Shown here in pieces: positions 11,646 to 24,590 of a stretch of 64,000 nt of DNA (positions are counted from its first letter, which is position 1; the number at the start of each line of letters is the position of its first letter). The position numbers and the translations under genes are program-made. The stretch comes from Eopsaltria australis. Taxonomy: Eukaryota; Chordata; Aves; Passeriformes; Petroicidae. A model generated the notes under the pieces. That model saw only the letters and a list, made by a program, of their open reading frames with translations, made no database searches and was not told the origin of the DNA. The stretch lies in the NCBI GenBank assembly GCA_034509425.1, contig JAVTVJ010001236.1, positions 343,174 through 407,173 on the forward strand, written 5' to 3'.

Positions 11646-13139
11646 ATTTTAGGCAAATCAGGATAATAGTTTTGGCAAATTCAGAAGAAGGGGATTGCTG
11701 TGAATTATTCAGTTTGGCCCAACTGCCATTGGAAAGATGGGAATGCTTGTAAGAACCTGGAGGATCTTGGAAACAGAAGAGCTGCAATGTAGAGTGTGAC
11801 CCCTCCTCACAAGGCCATATTTTAATATTAGCCCAGCAGGCCAAGGAGTTAACAGGGCCTAATTTTTCCTTCCAACAAATTAAACCTTAAGAGCTGTAAT
11901 TTTTATCAAGTAGCAGAGAATCAACAGTGTCACACAGACAAATTCTGGTCCTTCAGCTCCTGCAGCAGCTGAGCATCCAAAAAAACCCCAGCTAAGCTTG
12001 ATCCCAGGACAGCTCAGTGAACAGGACTCTTTCTAGTGGACGTACAGTGCTTGAAAAAGGACATGAGATCATAATCCCAACCCAGCTCCTACTGAAAATG
12101 CTGGAAAAATGTTCCAGGTGGGCTTCTTATCTCCTCCATGAATTTCACAATATGGCAATGGTGACCAGTGCTGCTGCCCTTTTGCTACAGCACCTTTAAA
12201 GAGCTGCCTGTAATTCATGATGAAAAAGCAACAATCATATTGCTTCACACAGAAAGATAAAAGCCTTCCTTTGCAGCAATGAAACTCAGATGTCTTGAGC
12301 AATGTGTGTAGCTTAAGGGTTTTTTTCTGACAGTGCAATATTGTATATAATAACAATTACCAATGACCTCTATTAGGTTGTCCAGTCTCATTAAGGCCAA
12401 TGCATTTGGTACCTGCCACTGCCAATTTGCCTCAACAGAGGTTTTATTCAGTGGATATGATAGAGCTGTAAAGCAATCTTTTTTCATTTAAATAGTTTAA
12501 TTGAGGAATGCTATCAGATGTTTCAAAATTTAATGCATACAACAATTTGCTTCTCCTATCTCTTTTCAGAGTTTAGTTTGGAGAAAATGACATCTGATTC
12601 TTATAGAAAGAAGGCAATTACATCTTGGAGCCTGCCTGCCCGTATTGCATATGTTTTTAAACATAAAAAGAAATTCTTAATATGTAATTGTCAGGTAATA
12701 AAAAGGAAAATATTTTACTTTGCATTTATGAAGTAATTTTTCAAAAGCATAAGGGAATTGCATGTTAACGTTTTCTGTTTATTACCACACTCCTAATGCT
12801 GCACTGTTTTCACAAGTTTAGATTAAAAAAAAAGCAGATCTGATGCTTGTGTATTAGTATGGTAATACCCTATAAAGTAATTAGGACAGAGGAAACTACA
12901 AAGGTTTGTTGGTGCCAATAGGCCTACGCCCACTCCAGGGCATCACACAAACCCACTGGGAGTTTCTCCACCAAATTTTATGGGCCCCAGCTCTTAACTT
13001 AATCCTCTGAGAAACTTCAGTCCTGGCTTATCCATTTTATAAACTGTTTCCTCCACAATTTCTCCTACTTCACCCAGGGTATAAACCTTGAAGACCAACA
13101 CAGTGCCTTGAAACTTTTTTCCCTTTTGCAGAACGATGA
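11646..13139. other. single-copy DNA, no gene seen
   Basis: 12480-12900 is AT-rich and compositionally complex. No exon, RNA gene or repeat was recognised. Confidence 0.45.
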
Positions 13140-13440
13140 TGGCATCATAAAATCATTGAATAGTTTGGACTGGAAGGAACCTCTAAAGGTCATCTGGTTC
13201 CAGCCCTCCTGCAATAAGCAGGGACAGCTTCAGCTCGACCATGTTGTTCAGAGCCTCATCCAGACCAACCCTGAATTTTTCCAGGGATGGGACAGCCACC
13301 ACATCACTGGGCAACCTGTGCCAGTGTTTCACCACCCCTCATTATAAAATACTTCTTCCTCATACCTTGTGGATATCAACCCTCTTGTGTTACAAAACCA
13401 TCACCCCCTGTTCTGCCACAACAGGGCAGGGCAGAGTTGT
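13140..13440 (-). mobile_element. older CR1 LINE 3' region
   Basis: Antisense copy starting GGCATCATAAAATCATTGAA, then GGAAGGAACCTCTAAAGGTC, GGGACAGCCACCACATC and GGGCAACCTGTGCCAGTG, continuing into the part equivalent to 'paragraph-start' CR1 sequence with TTCTTCCTCATACC. It is more diverged than the GC-rich copies. The right boundary is uncertain. Confidence 0.75.
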
Positions 13441-14081
13441 TGGTGACACCCCAATAAGGTTCACTCTCCTCTGCTGTGGACCATTTCCACCTCTACCTTC
13501 AAACTGGACCACCTGATCCACCATCCTGCAGCAAATACTCCAGGCATAACTTGAGCAGCTGCTCAGTGGAAAAAAAAGGTGATTTTTTGTTTCAGAAATT
13601 AACCTCAAAGATCCTAAACCGCAGCACCAGGGACCCTGAGCTGTAAGTAAAATGCTGCAGAGCCTTCATCTCATTTGTTTGTTGTACTTTCATTTTATGG
13701 AGTTGACCTTGCTTCTCTTTTTCTCCACAAAGCCAGTAAACAGCATCCAGCTGTCTTAAAGAAAATAACGTGTGTATGAAGGAATGGATTGCAGTTTCAT
13801 TAAATACTCACCTATATTTGTATTAAGTTATTCTTGCCTCATAAAACAAATGCTTGAAGATAATCCCAGTTAGTAAAGAAGGACTGAACTTCATTAAGGC
13901 TTGGTAAATCCCTCTTCCTCCTGTGGCTTCTCAGTTGGAACGAATCCATCCCTGAATCTGTGTCAAATTTGGTGCACAACTCTGTTAGAAAAATAAAAAC
14001 CCAAGTATCAACAATTCCAAAGTATTTAATTTATCTTTGATGTAGTTGTTTGCAATGTTTCCAATGGGAAGTGGAAGGACA

Positions 14082-14121
14082 GGGGAAAGGGAAAGGGAAA
14101 GGGAAAAAGGAAGGGGAAGGG
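14082..14121 (+). repeat. (GGGAAA)n tract, perfect G-quadruplex motif
   Basis: G runs of 4, 3, 3 and 3 are separated by AAA at 14082-14103, with two further G runs by 14121. This fits the standard four-run, short-loop quadruplex pattern on the plus strand. Confidence 0.9.
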
Positions 14122-15545
14122 AGTTTCCATCCCTGCCTTCAGCTCCATATGGGCTCAGGGACCCCCTGGAGTATGGGGCATCTCCAGCTTCTCTCAGATC
14201 TTGTCCTATGCAAGGTGGTGTCAGCTGTGCCAGGAGCTCTCATGTGCTACTGTAGTCAAAGACACAACAAGGGGAAACCCAAGCCCTTTTTTTTTTAAAT
14301 GCCTTTGGAAAAAGAACACTCCGTGAGAGGAAACCTGAGCTGGCAGAGCTAAAAATGAAATTACCTGTTTTCCATAGAGGGGAAGAATTATGGGCAGCAC
14401 CTGCTGAGATAACCCACCCTGTCCCTGCTCTTCCCCATGGGTCAGCAGTTGCCCACCAGTGGTGTCACAACACCATGAAAAGCCCTCCAGAGAACACTGT
14501 GAGCCTTATTCAGACCCACACATGCACACCTGGCTGAACTGATGAGGCACCTGTGCCACCCCCAGACCCTCAGAGGAGTTCAGGGTCTAACTGAAAAGGC
14601 CATCAAGGCCCTGGAGCAGCTTGCCCAGGGAACTACTGCACCTCCAACACTGGTAAAGCACTCACAGGCACAGCTCAGGTCTAGCTCATCTCACCCAAGG
14701 TCAAGGTCACACACTAAATTGCTTCCTAGGGCTCCTTCCAGCCTTGCTTGCTGCACTTGTATAACTTCAAGCAGAAGAGACAAGAGAGCAGCTGGGCAGC
14801 CTGGGTGGACACAGGGCCAGCAGCACCCGACGGGCACGGTGGCTGTTTTACAGACTGGCTGGCACCTCCTGACTCAGTGCCACTTAGTGCGAGATTAATG
14901 CCATGTGAATGCAGCTCGTGTCCCCAGCTGGGATTTCCTACAACCTACTGCTGATGCTTTGCTGGCAGCAAGAGCAACAAGCCTTCAGTTTACTGTTGGA
15001 GGTCAAGGTAAAGTGATTTCAATTAGAAGAGGATCACGTAGGTCTCAATCCAATGCAGGCAGGTTGTGTAACACTGGCAGCGTGAAGAGGAGAGTCATTT
15101 ATTCATTTCTTAGCTGCATGGTCTGGGATTTCATTTTCCCCTCTCTGTTCTTACAGTCTGCCTTGTCCCTTTTACCATTTAAAGGGTAATGCAAAAAGGT
15201 ATTTAGGGTTCATAGTTCCTTCCCTTTCATCAGGAGGTGGTTTGCCCTGCTCCAATCACCCCAGTAATTAGCAGTAATGAACCAGAGGAAGAAGGAGGAA
15301 GCAAAGATGGGAAATGAATATTCAGCTGACCAGTTCCTTCCCCTGGCGGCATTTGCCTCTGTGTCATGCAGCTGCATTTCAAAACCCCACACATATTTAC
15401 ATGCCTCTAAGAGGAAGGGCATGTGTTTGTTGCCCTGTTAAAAACCAAGCACATATTTACATGCTTTGCTGAATTGGGGCCATATACCCTTCTTTTTCCT
15501 TGACACCGAGGGCAACCCTTTGTTTCTGCTGGTCAAACAAAACAG

Positions 15546-15576
15546 AACACACACACACACACACACATACACACAC
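15546..15576. repeat. (CA)n microsatellite
   Basis: About fifteen CA units with one TA interruption, followed by an A8 run. Confidence 0.9.
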
Positions 15577-15818
15577 AAAAAAAAGGAGACTAGGGAAAGA
15601 AAATGTATTTATTAAATGGTTCTATAAATAAAGGAGCTGGGAAGATAAAGGAGGCTCTGATCTCTGAGGGGTGATGGCAAAGTGCTACTGATAAAGTGGC
15701 TACGATTCAGATCAATAGCAAACAAGACAGGCAGGTGAATTTCCCCTTTGATCTTCATTCCCTGTGCAGCCTGAGTTGGTCTGACTCTGCCACACAAATT
15801 ACTGCTTTATGCAGGGGG

Positions 15819-15840
15819 AAAAAAAAAAAAAAAAAAAAAA
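15819..15840. repeat. A22 homopolymer
   Basis: Follows GCAGGGGG. No transcript-like sequence or polyadenylation signal lies upstream that would make it the tail of a retrocopy. Confidence 0.9.
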
Positions 15841-16584
15841 GCAGTTTGCTTGGCTTTTTGCTTATTGCACAAGTGGATTGGGTGGCAAATGATAAGTGTC
15901 GCTTGTTATCGTTTCAAAAAGCCACCGGAAAATGGTGGCTCCAGCACTTTAACCTGATGTGTTGACATTTGGTGTGTCAGCAGGGTATTACAGGGCTGAT
16001 ACATAGATCAGTGCTAAATAGTCTTAATAAAAAAAGATTAAATCTGGAAGAAGGAAATAAAGCTCAGGGCAGGTTCACCTGTAAAGCTATAAATACACAG
16101 TAGGGAAATTTGAGGTGGCAAAATATTGATGGGAGATGATGCTTTGCAAGCCAAAACTGTGGTTTTGGCCTCAAAAGCTGTGCTGTAGCCTCCTGTGCCC
16201 TACTACTGATTTGGGAAAAATCCCATTAAACTGTGCCTGACTTTCTCCAACAATCAAGGAAGCATGGCTGAGAAGAGCTTTGCAAACTTAGCAAAGGAGG
16301 TGACTTGTGACATTCCTGTCACAAACCTGGAAGTCAGCAGCCTGGATGAGACCAGCTGGCTAAGTCAAAGTGAGCTCAAGCTCCCTTTCCTGTTGGAAAC
16401 CACTTTCTCCAAACTCTAAGGGGCTGCATAAAAGAGATTTGAACTTTTGAAGAAGAATGGGTGATATTGTTCCTATCATAAAGAGCTGCTGAGGATTTTT
16501 GCCTTCATGTTTTCACCTCAGTGGCAAGGGCAGGAGGGACACTTTGCAGGTCTAGCCTTACTTCATGAAACAAAGGATACATCA

Positions 16585-16990
16585 GATTGAATCACAGAAT
16601 CTTGGAGGTTGGAAAAGCCTTCTAAGACCTTCAAGTCCAGCCTTTCCCTCAGCACTGCCATGGACACCACTGACCCATGTCCCACACATCCACATCCACA
16701 CAGCTTTTAAATCCCTCCAGGGATGGGGATCACACCACTTCTTTGGAAATCCTGTGGCAGGGCTGGACAGCCCTTTCCATGGAGGAATTTTCCCAATATC
16801 CACCCTGAGCCTCCCCTGGCCCAGCCTGAGGCCGTTCCCTCTCCTCCTGTCCCTGTTCCCTGGCAGCAGAGCCCGACCCCCCCTGAGCCCCCTCCTGTCA
16901 GGGACTGTGCAGAGCCACAAGGTCCCCCCTGAGCCTCCTCTGCTCCAGGCTCAGCCCTTTCCCAGCTCCCTCAGCTGCTCCCCATTAGAC
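16585..16990 (-). mobile_element. CR1 LINE 3' region
   Basis: Antisense, ~400 bases: ATTGAATCACAGAATCTTGG, GACCCATGTCCCACACATCC, GGCAGGGCTGGACAGCCC, GTTCCCTGGCAGCAGAGCCC, GGACTGTGCAGAGCCACAAG. Same subfamily as 45730-46190 and 56930-57433. The 165-codon plus frame inside it is spurious. Confidence 0.9.
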
Positions 16991-19799
16991 TCGTGCATAA
17001 GAGAGCAGATTGTACACAACATTTGCAAGGCTGAGAGGTCAGATGTCCACCTGAGCCCCTGAGTTTGGGGCACCAGGGTGATGCCAGCTCAGGGCAGTGT
17101 GGGTTGGGGGTTGCTGCCTTTTCTGCAGTGCAAAACTCATCTCAGATGATGAAGGTATTAGTGATGGGGAGAGAGCTACAAGTCACAAGGACCACCTTCC
17201 ATCCAGTAAACCCACCCCCGTGGGCCACAGAGCAAGGAAAGCCTCACTGGGTGTTTATTATTCCTGGACTGTAGTGGATGGGGCCTCATCCACATAGGAA
17301 AGCTGTTAAACCATAAAATACTGGCTTCCCATATGTTCTCATTTTTATCAGCCAGTCTGTTGCAGGAAGAACTTCCCTCTGACAGGACTGATAGATCCTT
17401 AAAAAATAAACAATGATCTTGCAGCTTCTATGCCCTCTACTGCTGTTCAACTTCCCACCCAGCTGTTTTAATTGTTTTAAAATTAAGTGTACACCATGGA
17501 GATCTGTGGGTAGTTTAAACTGGGAATTTGCAGTTGACTGAGGCTAATGAATCAGTGATATCCACTTAAACGTATGTCACCCTACAGGTTTCCGAGCAAT
17601 CACGGGACAATCTCCCACTTGGCTTCACATAATTTTTGAGCTGGATGTTCCTTCTTTCCTTCCTAACTTCCAGGGGTCCCAGAGATCCTTGCAGGTCTGT
17701 GTGTAGCTTTTCAGTTGAAGAACAGACATGATTACTGGAAAACAAATCACATTTTCCAGATACCGGGTACTGTGTGTGAACACAACTGCCACCCATTCAT
17801 CATCCAGTTTTTAATACCAGTCCTCTTCTTGTTGTGCTCCCTGCACTCACATCTGGCAGCAGCTGGAATTTTTCGCCTATTAGAGTTTTCTACTCAACAT
17901 ATTTTTGAGCAAGGGACCAGGAAAGTCGTTAGAAGTCCTGCAAACAGTGATAATGAGAGCAGCAAACTACACAGGATAGAAACCCATCCAGAGAACTTGT
18001 GAAAACACAGACTCATCTTTTCCACCCTGGGGTGCACAACCCCATCTTTCAGGGTGAAATCCAGATGAAACTAAAGCAGCCTCAAACCCTGGCAAGGAGT
18101 GATGCAGCTCCCACCTTCCCATGCACCCTGTGGACCACCCAACAAAATCACCTTGTTCCCTACAATCCCTTCCAGGGATTTCTAAGCCACTTTGCTGAGT
18201 TGATGGGATTCAGTAGGAGCACAATCTCTTCTTGATCCTCCCAATTCCTGTTCTCCACATTGAGTTTCAATTCTCTGTGTTACTTGCTGGTGGTAATGTA
18301 CAGGGCAGTGGAGCTGGAGTTACTTGGTGTCACCATAAAAAGGGGAGCTGATGGTTGAAGTTTAAAATCGTGTCAGTGGAAAACTGATTTTCAATCTGCA
18401 TCTCTGAATGTGCACATCACAGACCAAGTATTACATAAATAATGCCTCCATTAAATGGTGTGCAGTGCTCGTCTACATGAGTAAAAATGGAAAGAGTTTT
18501 TATTCAGTCCAATTTTAATCAAATTCTACTGAACAGCAATTCTATGGCCTATTTAAAATTTAAACAAAGACAGAATAGCTGCCTCTATATCTATACCCTC
18601 TTACTATTGTCGCAAGGAAAGAACAAGTAAAAGCTAAAAGAAGCCCTCACAATCCCATTGACACTGGCCAGATGCAAGCTGTACAGATATTTTAACCTCA
18701 CTAAATAACGGTTTGAAATGCCTTTTCCTTCTATTTTGGGGTTCTAAAGAGCCTGATGAAACGATACCTGGAGAAAGTGGCCAGCCCTATTGTTTGTGAG
18801 ATACCTCTGTGAATTCTTAATAGCAATTTTGAACACTAAGCAGTTGCCCTGGTGCCTGTTGTGAGATTCTCAAAAGTCTGCTCCAAAGTGAAAGAGACAA
18901 AAGAGAATGAATGAAATCAAATTGAGTTGTAGCAGGAGACAGATGGGACCCACTCACTAATGTAACCTGGCCTATTCATTGTATTCTCTTCCATGCAGAA
19001 CAAGGTTCTAGTACTTGGAACTAAGATTGAAACAATATATAGTTCCCAAGATCAGCTTTACACTGATGTTTGGGCTCCACAAGGAATGTGTTTAAATGGA
19101 AAACTCGAGTGGTTCCTTTTTTTATTTTTTTATTTTAATTATTTCTCTTTCCTGGTAAAACCTGGTAACTCAAACTCAAAGGTTGTAATGGGAATTAGGC
19201 TGATCTTTTAATGGCAAATTTTTCTTGGGTGTACTCAGAAGTGAAGTTCAAAACTCTCTAACTAGCAAGGCTCTGAGGAACTGCCAGCTGGACCTCACCA
19301 AAATCTCTCTGCCTTTTGTGTAATGTCAGAATCTCTGCTTAACACATAAGAAAGATGTGAGCTATGAGGGAAAAAATCTGACAGCTGATACCTTGGACAT
19401 GAAAGAATGCCTCAATGGTCAATATTAATTTGGTGTATGGAAAATCATTGCCCTGTTCCAAGGCATATGCTGCTGGTTATCTTCTTGTTGCTGCTGGGGA
19501 GGTTGGCTTTTATCAGCAGTGCCTAAACTTGACATCCAAAATGAAAGTTTTTCCTTCTTGGCTAACGTCTTTGAGACTGCAGTCTGTGGACTGTAGTAAA
19601 ACAGATTCCTTCAGCTCAACTCTGTTTTCAGCTATATTATCCCTACACAGGGCATGGGAACATGGTTGTGGTTTTCCCCCAAAAATCCCCCCATGGTACC
19701 AAGCTGCAGAAGAAGCAGCTCCATCAAGAATTAGTTGCAGCAGTTCTTGCTACTCATCATCAGAAAATAAATAGTTGGAATATCAGAGGGCTGAGGCAC
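16991..19799. other. single-copy DNA, no gene seen
   Basis: Mixed unique sequence. No exon with paired splice sites was found, and no transposon was recognised. Confidence 0.45.
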
Positions 19800-20190
19800 A
19801 TCTGTTATGGAGCCAGGCTGGAAGAGTTGGGGTTCAGCCTGGAGAAAAGAAGGGTCCAGGGAGATCTTGGAGCCCTTTCCAGTGCCTAAAGGGGCTCCAG
19901 GAGGGCTGAAGAGGGACTTTGGACAAGGGAAAATAGCTCCAAATTGATAGAGGGCAGGTTTAGATTAGATATTTGGAAGGAATCCTTTCCTGTGAGGATG
20001 ATGAGGGTCTGACACAGGCTGCCTGGAGACGTGGTAGAAATCCCAACCCTGGAAGTGCCCCAGGCCAGACTGGAGGGGGTTTTGAGAAACCTGGTCTAGT
20101 GAAAAGTGTCCCTGCCCATGGGAGGGAGGGTGCAGTGGATGACCTTTAGAAGCCACTTTCAACCCAAACCAGTCTATGGTTCCATGGCTG
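19800..20190 (+). mobile_element. CR1 LINE 3' region
   Basis: Sense copy containing GGTTCAGCCTGGAGAAAAG, GGCAGGTTTAGATTAGATAT, GTCCCTGCCCATGGGAGG and the terminus CAACCCAAACCAGTCTATGG. A moderately diverged, older subfamily. Confidence 0.9.
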
Positions 20191-22837
20191 CTGCTCCTGA
20201 CACTTATAAAAAAAGCCAGGAGTCTTAGAAAACCTGCAGAAAGAAAGTGCTGGAGCAACCACAGGCTTTGTCAGGATGACCACTCAGCAGCTACCTGGAG
20301 CTAAAACAGGGTCTAGGCAATGAATGGAGGAGGATTTGCAGAACCTGATTTGTAGAACATCTCCTTGCCAGCCGTGCATCATTTGCAATGTTCTGTCACT
20401 TTTGGATGTCATAATCAGAAGAAAAATCAAGCTGCTGGCTGCTGTTGGATGGCAGTGTAAGAGAGAATTTCTGTTTCTAAACTGCCTGATTTTTCCATTT
20501 CCTGATGACCCTCCCAGTGTAAAAAAAACACCAAAACCCACTCGCGACGTACTGCATTTAATCAAACTTACGCAGGAGAGAGTGAGTTGGTTTGTTTGTT
20601 TGTTTGTTTCATTTCATACTTCCATATTCCACCCATGGAGAAATCTTGCTGGTAGGGAGGATAAACAAACAACCAACCAAACAACCCAAACACTGGGCCT
20701 CTAGGAGCTGTTGTTATTTATTTCCACAATTAGCAGCCGAGTTCTGGTGCTGTGCCCAGAGAACTCCTCTCATTTTTCAGTGTGTCACTCTGTGCACAAT
20801 ATGCTTTTAGGAATTGAGGATTAAGGCGGCTGATTGTGGGTGGTTTATGAAACTTTTTATGGGAAGCCATATAGCCAAACCTTTAGAGAATCAGACCATC
20901 ATTTTAATGGGCTTATGTTGTGTACAAGACTGTTCAGTAAGATATTCACACAGTACAGAGCATCTTGATAAAGAACTTGGATTAATCAGGGATGCTGCTG
21001 TTGCCAGTGGATGCTGTGGGTTGTTTTCTGAATTAGCTGTGAGTGGTGCTGAAAACAGCCTGGGGGTGGCTGCCCATCCTCCTTAAGGATGCTGGAACAG
21101 ATTCTAGAGGGAAAACATCTACACATCTATCTGTGAAATAAAGTGAATAGACACTCTCTCTGTAAAGAGGCAGAGTGAACTCATCAGAAATGGTCTCTCC
21201 TCTCTGAAGTCCGGTGCCACCGGTTTACTCATCTGGAGGAGGTCAACAAAATCTGTCTGCATTTTATTTGCCAGTATGAAAAAACAAACATTTCTATTTA
21301 CCAGCAGGAAAACAGAGATTTCAGAGAGTGCAGTCACCCCATAAAAACTGCAGGTGCTCAGCACCTTCCAGGATTCAGTCAAATACTTCAGCTGTGACAG
21401 AGGGATGAGTATTTAAGGCATGGATCTATAGCATAACATTCAGATTTACCAGAGATGTCATCCTCTCCCAGGGTTGTTAAAGGTATTGATTAATTGCCTA
21501 TTGTTAAAGTTATTGATTGATGAAGCTGCAATATAAATACTGGCACTGTCAGTTACTCCATACAGATTTTAATCTGAGCACTCAAATGTTTTATCTCTTT
21601 TTGTAATTGTAAATCAAAGGAGTTTCATGCCGAATTCCCACTGTGGCCTCTCTTAGACCCCTTTACGCATGATTTTGCATTAAGGAATTCACAATGAAAC
21701 CTCATCCCTCTCTGTGCTGCAGGTTCTGGGACCATCCTGATATCCAGTTCCCTTTCAGGTCGTGCTGGAGCTTTTTGAAGACCAGCTTGTGATGTGTAAC
21801 AGGAAAGCCATCATCCACCTTTCAATATGAGCAAAGAGCAAAGGAGGTAAACCAAAGCAGGAATCATCCTCACAGGAGGAACAAAGAAGCCAATTTTCTG
21901 GACGGAGTTGAATCTTCAAATACACCTGGGAACTGAGGACCTGATGAACCCTGTTATAAATCCTATAAAGCAAAAAAAATCATTTTTATTGAGTGTCACC
22001 TACTTTCAACAATGTTATTGACACATTTGAAAGGACTTCAGGAAAACGTTTCCAAGAGCCTTCAAGGTCAATCCACCATTATCATTAGCAAATTGTTGGA
22101 AGACACTCCATGCTGATTAACCGCCATCATATTTAATTAGTGCTTGAGTGGCACTTCATCCTGCTTATTGTCAGAAATCCCTTTATCTTCCTATTTGCAT
22201 TGCAGAGTTTTTAATTAGGATATGTGTAGGGAATCTCTTAATGATCTCCTGTCTGCATAACCACCCAGGCTGTGCAGAGGGTTGCTCAGTTGTCTCTGCA
22301 TCTCCAGAGGGTGCTTTGCCACCACAGGAGAAGAGAAACTTGTATCTCCTCAGCTGAGGCTGAGGGAATGTGAAGTAGCTTTGGCAGCAGCTCAGCCTGT
22401 CGGAGATGTGTCCAACATCCAACAGGTTGTGCCCTGCTGACAAAGCTTCAACATTGTCCTACAGAAATATTCGTGTTGTGCTATTGCCCTACCCAAAACC
22501 TCTCCAGGAGAAACTTCTTTCTGCATTCTTCATTGCCAGCAACTCTTTGTAGCAACTTTTCAAGTGGCCTTAATGTTCTCTTTGGTTTCTCCTTTAAATT
22601 AATCTTTTACTGGGCCAAAGAAGTTCCTTTGCTCAAGACCTCCTTCAGCCATGCTTCTCAGACTGACTGTCCTGGAGACTTTTCAGTGAACAAATTCCTC
22701 AACCTTTGTCTTGACATTATCCACAGATAAGAAATCTTGTAAGGGGTAAGGGGCAGTTACAGAGATAATGAAAAAAAAAATAATTGTAGGAAGGTGGTCC
22801 TCTGTTAGCAACAAAAAACAGTTTTCATCTTTGAGCT
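20191..22837. other. single-copy DNA, no gene seen
   Basis: Includes an AT-rich island at 21470-21560 with SOX-like and PBX/HOX-like motifs (see findings). Frames of up to 126 codons look random. Confidence 0.45.
20588..20691. repeat. (GTTT)n and (AAAC)n imperfect inverted pair
   Basis: Five GTTT units at 20588-20610 face an AAAC/CAAC-rich run at 20664-20691 across a ~55-base spacer, so the arms could pair. Confidence 0.7.
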
Positions 22838-22940
22838 ACCTGGTCTAGTAAAAGTTGTCCCTGCCCTTGGAAGAGGAGCTGGAATGAGAGGATCCTGAAG
22901 GTCTCTTCCAACGAAAACCACTTTGTAATTCTGTGAAAAG
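22838..22940 (+). mobile_element. CR1 LINE 3' end fragment
   Basis: Sense ~100-base piece: CTACCTGGTCTAGTAAAAG, TTGTCCCTGCCCTTGG, GGTCTCTTCCAACG and a terminal GTAATTCTGTG. Confidence 0.8.
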
Positions 22941-23332
22941 TTCTCATCCACTACTATGTCAGAATATGTGGTTATTTACATTTTTCCTCCAGCCAGTGAA
23001 GAAAAGAAACCTCCATGGAAAGCATTTCCTCCCTTCACCTTTGACATCCTCTTCCAGGGGCGAATCACCCTCTAAATCAATCTGCTTTCAGTGAAAGCTG
23101 TGACTGCTAGATCCAAAGAAAACCTGAGCCACAGGTGGGTTTTAAGACCCAACACACTGCAAAGAGTGGCTGGAAATTAAAATGCATTTCTAGGGAGAAC
23201 AGAGAGGTACCAGAAGGCATCAACAGGAGTAAGAAGGCAATACCACATTCCTGAAGGAGCCCTAATGGCAATCCTGAAGAGCAACAAACCTGGTCTGACA
23301 CTGCTCTGGCAATAACTTTACCACTACCAAAG
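22941..23332. other. single-copy spacer
   Basis: Nothing recognised between the two CR1 fragments. Confidence 0.45.
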
Positions 23333-23460
23333 TCACAGAATCACAGAATGATTTGGGTCCGAAGTGATTCTTAAAGGTCACCTCTTTCCAACCTTCCTGC
23401 CATGGGCAGGCACACCTCCAGCAGGCCAGGATGCTGGCTGTGCCAAACGTTGTGCCAGAG
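23333..23460 (-). mobile_element. CR1 LINE 3' end fragment
   Basis: Antisense: AGTCACAGAATCACAGAATG, GATTTGGGTCCGAAG, CTGCCATGGGCAGGCACACC. The right end is diverged and its limit is approximate. Confidence 0.8.
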
Positions 23461-24252
23461 CACCATTAGGAGGAGAAAAATCCTCTTTGTTGGCATTAAT
23501 AACCTCTTCCATCTTCATCATCTTCTTGGATTCCTGTGCTGACCAGCCAGATGTCCTAAGGCTTCTAAAGATGAAAGAGGTTTGCTGGAAGGCTCTACCA
23601 AATGGCAGCTGGGCAGTTCCGGGGCAGATGAGAAACAGAGGCAGTGTGTAGGTAATGCACACTGGAAGGAAAACAGTTTAAACCACTTGTACATGCTGAT
23701 GGGTTCTGAATTAGCCGTAACTCACTGGGACAAGATTCAGGCATTGCTACTGACAGCTCAATGTTCAGCAGAGGTCAAAAAAGTAAATAAGGCATTAGGC
23801 TGTGTTAGAAGGGGAGAGAGAATAAAGAGCAAATGTAAGGCTCTGGCTGTGCTGCATCCACGAAGGATTGAGACTGTGGTTTAAATGCAGCTTTTGTTGC
23901 TTTGCTAGCTGGCCCAAAATTGGGGCTGTCCAGAGCAGGGAAGAAAAGAGAGGCTGTCAAAACCACTGGGTATTTCAGGAAAGGGGGAATCTCAAAGGAT
24001 GTGGGGGTGCCAGCCAAAGGGTGACCTCAGCACACATCAGAGCAAAGGCTCCTGTCCAGAGGATGCACCATGTACACACCACGTGTTCTGGGTCCAGAAG
24101 GTTCTGCCTCGAGGTAACAGGGAAAAGGTTGGCATCATCTGGGCTCTGACATCAGGGACGCCCATTTCTTTTAGAAAACTCCTTCCACATCCTCAGACAA
24201 GTGGCCCAGGTGCTCACAAAGTGAAAGGGGTACAAGGGAGCTTTACATCAGA
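23461..24252. other. single-copy DNA, no gene seen
   Basis: No supported exon or repeat. Confidence 0.45.
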
Positions 24253-24480
24253 ATCATAGGATGGCTTGGGTTGGAGGGGACCTTAAAGATCACCTACCTC
24301 CAGCATCACTACCTTCCACTGTCCCAGGGTTCTCCAAACCCCATCCAATCTGGCCTTGAACATTTTCAGGGATGGGGCAGCCACAGCTTCTCTGGGTAAC
24401 CTGTACCAATGCCTCCCTACATCTCCAGAAAAACAATTTTTCTTTTAGCTACATATTGAATTCCTTTAGATATTGACAGA
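24253..24480 (-). mobile_element. CR1 LINE 3' region
   Basis: Antisense: ATCATAGGATGGCTTGGGTT, GACCTTAAAGATCACCTACC, CAATCTGGCCTTGAACATTT, CTTCTCTGGGTAACCTGTAC. It extends into the region before an AT-rich tract. Confidence 0.85.
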
Positions 24481-24519
24481 GAAAAGTAAAAACCCTGTAA
24501 CTATAAAAGATCCTAAACA

Positions 24520-24590
24520 AATTATCAATTTATATATATATATAATATATTGATTTATATTAATATTTTATTATCAATTAATTATCTCTG
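24520..24590. repeat. AT-rich tract with (TA)n
   Basis: Nearly pure A/T, including a (TA)n core near 24530-24548 with flanking TCAAT/ATTGA words that can form a small hairpin. Confidence 0.8.

Larger units (their letters stand above)
13441..16584. other. single-copy DNA with scattered simple repeats
   Basis: No gene recognised. The stretch 14540-14640 (GGCCCTGGAGCAGCTTGCCC) may be a decayed internal CR1 piece, but I could not support it. Simple repeats are listed separately. Confidence 0.45.

Noticed and set aside
14540..14640. Possible internal CR1 fragment
   Set aside because: Only a short word match (CTGGAGCAGCTTGCCCAGGG); not enough to call.
21119..21382. 87-codon minus-strand frame with a plausible acceptor upstream
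   Set aside because: No credible donor and no recognisable family; composition looks random.
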